A stretch of 59,925 nt of DNA, taken from NCBI GenBank assembly GCA_012031875.1, contig JAAUSZ010000004.1, positions 1-59,925 on the forward strand, in the 5' to 3' direction. The stretch comes from Desulfobacula sp. Lineage in GTDB: Bacteria; Desulfobacterota; Desulfobacteria; Desulfobacterales; Desulfobacteraceae. A program made the position numbers and the translations under genes. Shown here piece after piece: positions 53,059 through 59,925 of this stretch; the stretch's first letter is position 1, and the number at the start of each line of letters is the position of its first letter. The notes under the pieces are model-generated. The model was not told the origin of the DNA. It made no database searches and saw nothing but the letters and a program-made list of their open reading frames with translations.

Positions 53059-53495
53059 TTATACCGGCATGGAGGGATACCGGAGTTCTCCGCCTGAAAA
53101 TCCAAGGCCGACGGCCAGAAGGACCGCCAGGAAATAGAACAGGGTGACCCGGTCAAATTTCGGGGTTTCAGGGTCATCCATATAGAGGATGACGGCCAAA
53201 AGAGCGGAAAACAGGGTAGCCAGCACCATTTTCAAAATAATAAGAAATTCCCATTCTCCCCCAAAGGAATGCTGCCAGTCCAGATAACCGGCAAAAACCG
53301 TGGGGAATACGCCCAGAAGGCCCAGGACAATGCAGTGATACCCTGTCCTGGCTAAAATTTCAGACTGGGGATAAGAGAAACCAGTCTGAAGATTACCGCG
53401 CCCATGACCATCCCCATGGGGATATGGGTTAGGGCGGGATGAATGGGGTGGTGGAATCCGATGTTGCTGAGAAACCCAAAAATTGCTTCTGTCAT
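53059..53495 (-). CDS. DUF2231-like membrane protein, frameshifted near 53370
   Basis: MTEAIFGFLSNIGFHHPIHPALTHIPMGMVMGAVIF, then second frame ILARTGYHCIVLGLLGVFPTVFAGYLDWQHSFGGEWEFLIILKMV... Confidence 0.7.
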
Positions 53496-53733
53496 TTTGA
53501 TCACCTTTTATTTGATTTTGTGTTTTCTGTCATCAAGCAGGGCAAATCCTGTGCCTGAATTTATTTTATCCGGGATTATCCTCTTGCAGACGAGCCTTTG
53601 CACAGGTTGATCTGCTGTTCATAGATACGTTTAAGACTGGAACAAGTCAAGGAAATTAACACCCCGGTGAATGATGAAATCAAGGGGTTATCCAGGGTTG
53701 AAAAAATAAAGTTAGTTCTATAAAACTTTTTCC

Positions 53734-53764
53734 TTGACAGCTTATACGAGCATGCTCATCATAT
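53734..53764 (+). promoter_or_regulatory. candidate promoter with operator-like palindrome in a 19-bp spacer
   Basis: TTGACA (53734-53739), GAGCATGCTC perfect palindrome (53748-53757), TCATAT (53759-53764). Confidence 0.4.
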
Positions 53765-53821
53765 GCCTAACATGCTGGAAGTTCCGGTTTGAATTAATCA
53801 TCAACGTGGAAGGAGAATCCC

Positions 53822-53965
53822 ATGAGTGACCATAGAAGAGAAGAAAACTATATTGAAAGCGAAGAAGACAGAGAAGCAGGACATGTCGATACAAGGGCAG
53901 CCAATTTTGAATGTGAAACCTTTGACTCCATCGGGTGCGACACCGGAGTTGATGTAGCAGGATAA
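53822..53965 (+). CDS. 47-aa acidic peptide (below ORF-track cutoff)
   Basis: MSDHRREENYIESEEDREAGHVDTRAANFECETFDSIGCDTGVDVAG*, preceded by GGAAGGAGA and followed by a terminator. Confidence 0.55.
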   Translation: MSDHRREENYIESEEDREAGHVDTRAANFECETFDSIGCDTGVDVAG

Positions 53966-53998
53966 GACAGGCCTTTTAACCTTTATTTTGCCTCCTGA

Positions 53999-54042
53999 AA
54001 CAGGCGGTCATCTCAGGGTGACCGCCTGTTTTATTATTTTTA
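53999..54042 (+). terminator. rho-independent terminator
   Basis: AACAGGCGGTCA TCTCAGGG TGACCGCCTGTT then TTATTATTTTT; 12-bp perfect stem. Confidence 0.88.
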
Positions 54043-54148
54043 AGGCTTGAATTAATCAAAAACTATGGAATAATTGTTCCCGGATACATAAGATCGGATA
54101 GTAAATAAATGAACCCGGACAAGGAACTGAACTTCTTTATTTCATAAT

Positions 54149-54944
54149 ATGGCCCCTCTACGGATCAACAGCCTGTGTTCAACCCCAAAAGGCGTCATCT
54201 CCATTATCGGCGCAGGCGGGAAAACCAGCCTGATGTTTTGCCTGGCAAAGGAAATTTCAAGGGACGGGGGGACGGTTTTGACCACCACCACCACCAAAAT
54301 TTTCTTCCCGGACAAGGCCCTTTCTCCTGAAACCGTCATGGCCTCCTCTGCCCCGGACCTCGTCGAAAAATCCCAGGCAGTTCTTAACCGGCATCCCCAT
54401 TTTTCAGCAGGGCGGCATCATGACCTGTCCTCGGGCAAGCTGGAAGGCTTTTCCCCGGATGTCATCGATAGCCTGTGGCAGGCCGGGCTTTTTGACTGGG
54501 TCTTGGTGGAGGCCGACGGCTCCCGGCAAAAACCCCTGAAGCCACGGATGTTCACGAACCGGTCATCCCTGCGTCAACCACCTGCCTTGTTCTGGTGGCC
54601 GGGCTGGACAGCCTGGGCCTTCCCCTGGACGAGGCCCATGTTCACCGGGCCTCCCTTTTTCAAACAATACGGGCCTGGGCCTGGGGCAAATCGTGGACGA
54701 ACAACCCGTTGCAACCTCCATAGCCCTGGAACTGGAAAAGGCCGCTGGCCTCTGCACGGCCCCGGACCAGGTCCTGGTTCTCAACAAGGCCGACACTCCT
54801 GCTAATATCGAATCCGGCCTTTGTATTGCCGGACTTCTCAAGGCCAATCCCGGCTTGACCCGGGTCGGCCCGGTTCGGGTCCTCATCACCTCCCTCAGGG
54901 ATGAGCCCTCCATCAAAAAAACAATTCTTCTGAATCACGAATAG
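54149..54944 (+). CDS. yqeC: YqeC-like selenium-dependent hydroxylase accessory protein, two frameshifts
   Basis: GVISIIGAGGKTSLMFCLAKEISRDGGTVLTTTTTKIFFPD; next parts DVHEPVIPASTTCLVLVAGLDSLGLPLDEAHVHRASLF and DQVLVLNKADTP in other frames. Confidence 0.8.
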
Positions 54945-54957
54945 AAAGGAATTTCCA

Positions 54958-56017
54958 TGAAAAAAACATCTACCAGACGGCCTGTGAATTGCTCCTGTCC
55001 GGGCAGCGGATCATCCTTGCCAAAACCATCCGGCGTTCCGGGTCAACCCCCAGGGATGTGGGCTCCATGTGCATCATCACGGAAACCGGAGAACTTTTCG
55101 GAACCGTTGGCGGCGGCCTTCTGGAATACCAGGTCCAGACCCGGGCCAAAGATCTGTTTAAAGAAAAAATGTCCTGCCTCTATCCCTTCCGCCTGACCGG
55201 CCAGGGCGTGGCCGAGGCGGGCATGATCTGCGGCGGTGAGGTGGATCTGTATCTGGACCCGCTTTTCCCGGAAAACAAGGAGACCCTGGCCCTCTTCCAG
55301 GCCCTTGTCACAGAGATGACGGCCAACCGGACGGTGCGGCTGGTGACCCGCATTCAAGACAAGGTCCCGGCCCTTGAAACCGGGACAAGGATGCTGATCA
55401 GGGAGGATGGAACCATTATGGGGAACATAGGCCTTGCCCCTGACGCTTTACCGGACATGGGCAAGGCCTCTTTTGAACTCTTTTCCCCTGATCCAAAGGC
55501 GCCCGGCTTTTTTGTGGAAAAAATCCGGCTGAACCCCAGAATCTTTCTTTTCGGGGCAGGTCATGTCTCGGTCTTTGTGGCGCAACTGGCAAGGCTGGTG
55601 GGCTTTGACCTGACCGTCATCGATGACCGGCCCGAGTTTGCAAACCCGGAACGCTTCCCCGAGGCCGACGACCTCATTGTCTCGGATTTCAGACAGGTGT
55701 TCGACACCCTGGATATTGCCCAAAATGCCTATATCCTCATCATCACCCGGGGCCATCTTCACGACAAGACGGTTCTTGAAAAAGCCCTTTCCACCCCTGC
55801 CGCCTATATCGGCATGATCGGCAGCGTCCGGAAAAGGAATTTGATTTATAAAGATCTCATGGATGAAGGGATTCCAAAGGAACGGCTTGAGGCGGTATAT
55901 TCCCCCGTGGGCCTGGACATCCATGCCGAAACCCCGGAGGAGATCGCCGTCTCCATTGTGGCGGAACTCATCAAGGCCAGGAATCCGGAAAAAAAATCAA
56001 AAACCCTCCTCCCATAA
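54958..56017 (+). CDS. xdhC: XdhC-family molybdenum hydroxylase maturation protein, start frameshifted
   Basis: TIRRSGSTPRDVGSMCIITETGELFGTVGGGLLEYQ, FLFGAGHVSVFVAQLARLVGFDLTVIDDRPEFAN, AAYIGMIGSVRKR. Confidence 0.88.
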
Positions 56018-56057
56018 AGGACTTGGGCATGACAGCTTCGGACATGGGGTTTCGGAC

Positions 56058-56673
56058 ATGACGGCCCCTGCAAAAAAAAATTGCCGGCGTCCTCCTGGCC
56101 GCGGGCACGGCCAGCCGCCTGGGACAAACCAAACAGCTCCTGCCCTTCCGGGGCTCCACCCTCCTGAGCCGGGCCATGGAAAATGCGGCGGCCTCGGACC
56201 TGGATGAACTGGTTGTCGTGCTGGGCCATGAGGCCGGCAGGATCATGCAATCCCTTGATTTGTCAGGAGTGAGGACCGTCATCAACCCGGACTATGCAAA
56301 GGGCCAGAGTACCTCCCTGATCAAGGGACTTGGGGCGGTTTCCCCTTCCTGCGCCGGGGCCCTGTTTCTCCTGGCGGACCAGCCCCTGGTCACCCCGGAC
56401 ATAATCAATCGCCTGATCAAGGCCTTTCAGGATTCCGGAGTCCCCCTGGTCATCCCCTTTCACAGAGGCCGCCGCGGCAACCCGGTCCTGGTTGCCCGGT
56501 CCCTGTTTCCAAAACTTTTATCCCTGTCCGCCGACACCGGGGCCAGGGCCCTTTTTGACGAATACAAGGCCTCCATCCTCCGGGTGGAATTTGACACCGA
56601 CGCCGTCCTGGTGGATGTGGACACGGCCCTGGACTATGAGGCCCTCTTGTCCCGGCCCTTTCCTGAACCCTGA
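56058..56673 (+). CDS. mocA: MocA-like molybdenum cofactor nucleotidyltransferase, start frameshifted at an A9 run
   Basis: IAGVLLAAGTASRLGQTKQLLPFRGSTLL, LADQPLVTPDIINRLI. Confidence 0.88.
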
Positions 56674-56749
56674 TAACACATTAAAATAATACAAAAAAAG
56701 ATTCCCTTCTCCGGTATTTCGTGTTATAAGGGCACAGTTTTTTTACACG

Positions 56750-56776
56750 CCACAGGATATATTCCTGTGGTTTTTT
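56750..56776 (+). terminator. rho-independent terminator in the leader of the ABC-F gene
   Basis: CCACAGGA TATAT TCCTGTGG TTTTTT, 26 nt before the ATG at 56803. Confidence 0.8.
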
Positions 56777-56802
56777 ATTGATTCAATGAAGGAAAGCAGC
56801 AC

Positions 56803-58428
56803 ATGATCTGGGCAAACGACATCACCCTGGCCTACGGCAAACGGATTCTGTTTAAAAACGTCAATATCAAATTCGCACCGGGAAACTGCTATGGGCTCAT
56901 CGGAGCCAACGGCGCGGGAAAATCCACCTTTCTGAAAATCCTGGCCAGGGACATGGAGGCCGATTCCGGCGAAGTCCTGGTGGGCCCCGAGGAAAGAATC
57001 GCCACCCTTCGGCAGGACCATTTTGCCTTTGATGAAGAAACCGTCATGGACACGGTCATCATGGGCCATGAACGGCTTTATAGGGTCATGCGGCAACGGG
57101 ATGAAATCTATGCCAAGCCGGATTTCTCCGAAGAAGACGGGATCCGGTCCGGCGCCCTTGAGATCGAATTTGCCGAGATGAACGGCTATGAGGCCGAGGC
57201 GGAAGCCTCCGTCCTCTTGAACAGCCTCGGCATTTCCGAAGAAAAACTCCGGCTTCGGATGAAGGAGCTGGACGGCGGGGAAAAGGTCCGGGTCCTCCTG
57301 GCCCAGGCCCTGTTCGGAAACCCCGATGTCCTGCTTCTGGATGAGCCCACCAACAACCTGGACATCAAATCCATTGCCTGGCTGGAGGACTTTCTGGGCC
57401 GGTTCCAGAACACGGTCATCGTGGTGTCCCATGACCGGCATTTCATGAACCAGGTCTGCACCCATATTGCCGACATCGATTTTGGCAAGATCTCCGTCTA
57501 TGTGGGAAATTACGATTTCTGGTACCAGGCCAGCCAGTTGAACCTGAAGCAGAAATTGTCGGAAAATAAAAAGGTGACGGAAAGGGCCAATGAACTCAAG
57601 GCCTTTATCCAGAGGTTCAGTTCCAATGCCTCCAAATCCAAGCAGGCCACTTCCCGGAAAAAGCTCCTGGAAAAGCTGACCATCGAGGATATCCCCGTTT
57701 CCACCCGGCGGTATCCCTTTATCTCCTTTAAGCCGGAACGGCCCTGCGGCAATGTCATCCTGGAGGTTAAAAACCTGACCAAGACCATTGACGGCGAGAA
57801 GGTGCTGAACGATATCAGTTTTACGGTGAACGCCAAGGATAAGATCGCCTTTGTGGGCAAAAACAGCCAGGCCAAAACCGCCCTTTTCCAGATCCTTGCG
57901 GGTGAAATGGAGCCGGACAGCGGTTCCGTCACCTTCGGCATCACCATTACCCGGTCCTATTTCCCCAAGGAGCACGGGAGCTTTTTCACCAGAGACCTGA
58001 GCCTGATCAACTGGCTTTTGCAGTTTGCCCCGCCCAAGGAAGGGGAAAGCTTTGCCCGGACCTTTCTCGGGCGCATGCTCTTTTCCGGGGACGAAGCCGT
58101 CAAAAAAATCAATGTGCTGTCCGGCGGAGAAAGGGTCCGGTGCATGCTGTCGAAAATGATGCTGGCCGAATCCAATGTCCTGATCCTGGACGAGCCCACC
58201 AACCACCTGGACCTGGAATCCATCACGGCCCTGAATGAGGGCCTCATCAAATTTCCCGAGGTCATCCTCTTTGCCTCCCATGACCATGAATTCGCCAATA
58301 CCCTGGCCAACCGGATCATTGAAATTACTCCCGCAGGCATCATTGACCGGCTCATGACCTTTGACGAGTATATCGAATTCACAAAGGCGGCCGACATCAA
58401 ACCCGTCATGGCTGGAAAAACCGCCTGA
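56803..58428 (+). CDS. ABC-F family ATPase (YbiT-like)
   Basis: Two ABC domains: LIGANGAGKSTFLKIL, LLLDEPTNNLDIKSIAWLEDFL, LSGGERVRCMLSKMML, LILDEPTNHLDLESITALNEGL. Confidence 0.93.
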   Translation: MIWANDITLAYGKRILFKNVNIKFAPGNCYGLIGANGAGKSTFLKILARDMEADSGEVLVGPEERIATLRQDHFAFDEETVMDTVIMGHERLYRVMRQRDEIYAKPDFSEEDGIRSGALEIEFAEMNGYEAEAEASVLLNSLGISEEKLRLRMKELDGGEKVRVLLAQALFGNPDVLLLDEPTNNLDIKSIAWLEDFLGRFQNTVIVVSHDRHFMNQVCTHIADIDFGKISVYVGNYDFWYQASQLNLKQKLSENKKVTERANELKAFIQRFSSNASKSKQATSRKKLLEKLTIEDIPVSTRRYPFISFKPERPCGNVILEVKNLTKTIDGEKVLNDISFTVNAKDKIAFVGKNSQAKTALFQILAGEMEPDSGSVTFGITITRSYFPKEHGSFFTRDLSLINWLLQFAPPKEGESFARTFLGRMLFSGDEAVKKINVLSGGERVRCMLSKMMLAESNVLILDEPTNHLDLESITALNEGLIKFPEVILFASHDHEFANTLANRIIEITPAGIIDRLMTFDEYIEFTKAADIKPVMAGKTA

Positions 58429-58431
58429 CGG

Positions 58432-59028
58432 TCAAAGGGGAAACCGGCCGGCAGGAAGCAGAAACGGGGTCACACTGCTCCTGCCGCCGCTGCGGCGGGG
58501 ATAGGCCTGCCTCCGGTTTCCGTCTCTATCCCGGTCATCATTATATTTCGAATCATCCCATTCCGAGCCCTCCTCTGAACCGCCGATCATGGCGTCTGCA
58601 ACCCTTTTCTGCCCATCGGACAAAAGGCTGTAAAAGGCCTGGAAAGGCGGCAAAAGCCGGTTCAGTTGATGTAAACGAATTTCAGTTGCCCGGGCATATA
58701 TCCTCATCTGATCCACAAGGGTCGGGGGCTTCCTGTCTTTTGCCGTTTTTCTGTCAAAGGCATCCGTTTCCTTTGCATTCTGCCGCATCACCAGGACCAC
58801 ATCATACCATAATTCTCTCTGGGATTCGGTGATCATCAATTCCTTCTGGAGAAACTGGATCTGATCTTCGGCATCCTCGACAGCAGTGCTTCTCTCCCGT
58901 CCATAGGATGTGCTTCTGCCGTCGCCTGCACCGGCAGAATTTTCACCGGCCATACACAAGGCAAACAAAAGCGCCGTCAGGGCAACGAGCCGGGGCGCTG
59001 GAACATAAAGTGGCTTATTTTGTTTCAT
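58432..59028 (-). CDS. Spy/CpxP-like (LTXXQ-type) exported protein
   Basis: Signal peptide; LQKELMITESQRELWYDVVLVMRQNAKE, LLSDGQKRVADAMI. Confidence 0.7.
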   Translation of the reverse strand: MKQNKPLYVPAPRLVALTALLFALCMAGENSAGAGDGRSTSYGRERSTAVEDAEDQIQFLQKELMITESQRELWYDVVLVMRQNAKETDAFDRKTAKDRKPPTLVDQMRIYARATEIRLHQLNRLLPPFQAFYSLLSDGQKRVADAMIGGSEEGSEWDDSKYNDDRDRDGNRRQAYPRRSGGRSSVTPFLLPAGRFPL

Positions 59029-59270
59029 GATCTTTCCCCATTTAAGTGATCCGGCCATAATTTGCGGGCCTCATGCGATTGGCCCGGCAAATTATGAGCC
59101 GGGGTTCTGTTTTTTTCACTAGTCTATCCCTTTTCAGATCCTATGAACAGCTTCATTTAAATTCAACCCTCATCCTGTTCGAATCCGAAACAGTGCTTAG
59201 TTTTTTGATATTAACCTGTAAAATGCGGGCATGGCCTCGGAAAAGAGGCCGGCCGAAAGTGAGGGCTGCC

Positions 59271-59925
59271 ATGCTGATGAAAGCCAAAACCGATTCCCAC
59301 ACCGTTCATGATATAAAATTTGACAACCGGTTTGTCCGGGACCTGCCCGGGGATCCGAATCCTGAAAACAAACGCCGCCAGGTCCTTGGGGCGGCCTGGT
59401 CCAGGGTGGCGCCGAAAAAAGTGTCTTCGCCGGTGCTGATCGCCTATTCAAAGGAAGTGGCCGATATCCTGGGGTTCACCCGGGCCTTCTGCGAATCCCC
59501 GGCCTTTCCAAAGGTCTTTTCCGGAAATCTTCTCCTGCCGGGCATGGCCCCCCACGCGGCCTGCTACGGCGGCCACCAGTTCGGCAATTGGGCCGGCCAG
59601 CTCGGGGACGGGCGGGCCATCAACCTGGGCGAGATTGTGAACCAAACCTCGGGCCGCTGGGTCTTGCAGCTCAAAGGCGCAGGCCCCACCCCCTATTCCC
59701 GGAATGCCGACGGCCTGGCCGTGCTCCGGTCCTCCATCCGGGAGTTTCTGTGCAGCGAAGCCATGTTTCACCTCGGGGCGCCCACCACCCGGGCCTTAAG
59801 CCTTGTCCTGACCGGCGAAAAAGTCGAGCGGGACATGTTTTACGACGCCGGCCGAAACTGGAACCCGGCGCCGTGGTCTGCCGGGTGGCCCCCACTTTTA
59901 CCCGACTTCGGCAATTTCGAGATCT
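59271..59925 (+). CDS. selO: SelO/YdiU protein AMPylase, truncated at window edge, locally frameshifted ~59840-59900
   Basis: [110 protein letters not shown]. Confidence 0.9.
   Translation, partial: MLMKAKTDSHTVHDIKFDNRFVRDLPGDPNPENKRRQVLGAAWSRVAPKKVSSPVLIAYSKEVADILGFTRAFCESPAFPKVFSGNLLLPGMAPHAACYGGHQFGNWAGQLGDGRAINLGEIVNQTSGRWVLQLKGAGPTPYSRNADGLAVLRSSIREFLCSEAMFHLGAPTTRALSLVLTGEKVERDMFYDAGRNWNPAPWSAGWPPLLPDFGNFEI

Noticed and set aside
56743-58287. 514-aa minus-strand ORF opposite the ABC-F gene
   Set aside because: Shadow ORF: its repeated FQVQVVGGLVQDQDIGFG / FDVQVVGGLIQKQDIGVS segments are the antisense of the two LDEPTN motifs

Overview
This 60 kb window looks like a Desulfobacterota (Desulfobacteraceae-like) chromosome; that taxonomy is inferred from gene content. 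It has no rRNA, tRNA or CRISPR that I could recognise. Left to right it holds: (i) small membrane/cytochrome c genes and a CcoI-type copper P-ATPase; (ii) an accessory island (~3.8-11.5 kb) opening with three consecutive integron gene cassettes, with attC sites and matching cassette ends but no integrase, plus gene remnants; (iii) TauE/SafE, FixH-like, UbiA, UbiG, RluA, PIF1-like helicase and a hybrid histidine kinase; (iv) a small accessory patch with two proteins ending in KPWWKxW and a subclass-B2 (CphA-like) metallo-beta-lactamase homologue; (v) bacterioferritin, a large hybrid kinase, FdhD, a permease and an exported rhodanese whose catalytic Cys codon is an in-frame TGA followed by a bacterial-SECIS-like hairpin; (vi) a CoA ligase/SSS symporter operon with a sigma54-type promoter, tandem palindromes and an NtrC-type two-component system; (vii) a MoxR/DUF58/Bat operon; (viii) an MCP, an animal-type phosphagen (arginine) kinase and EfpL; (ix) SCO1/DOMON/DUF2231; (x) a YqeC/XdhC/MocA molybdenum hydroxylase maturation cluster, an ABC-F ATPase with a leader terminator, and a truncated SelO. 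At least 18 genes are broken by single-base frameshifts, many at homopolymers. I read these mostly as sequence error, so apparent gene breaks should be treated cautiously. The strongest leads are the Sec-rhodanese, the integrase-less cassette array, the B2 beta-lactamase, the phosphagen kinase and a palindrome shared between two promoter regions.
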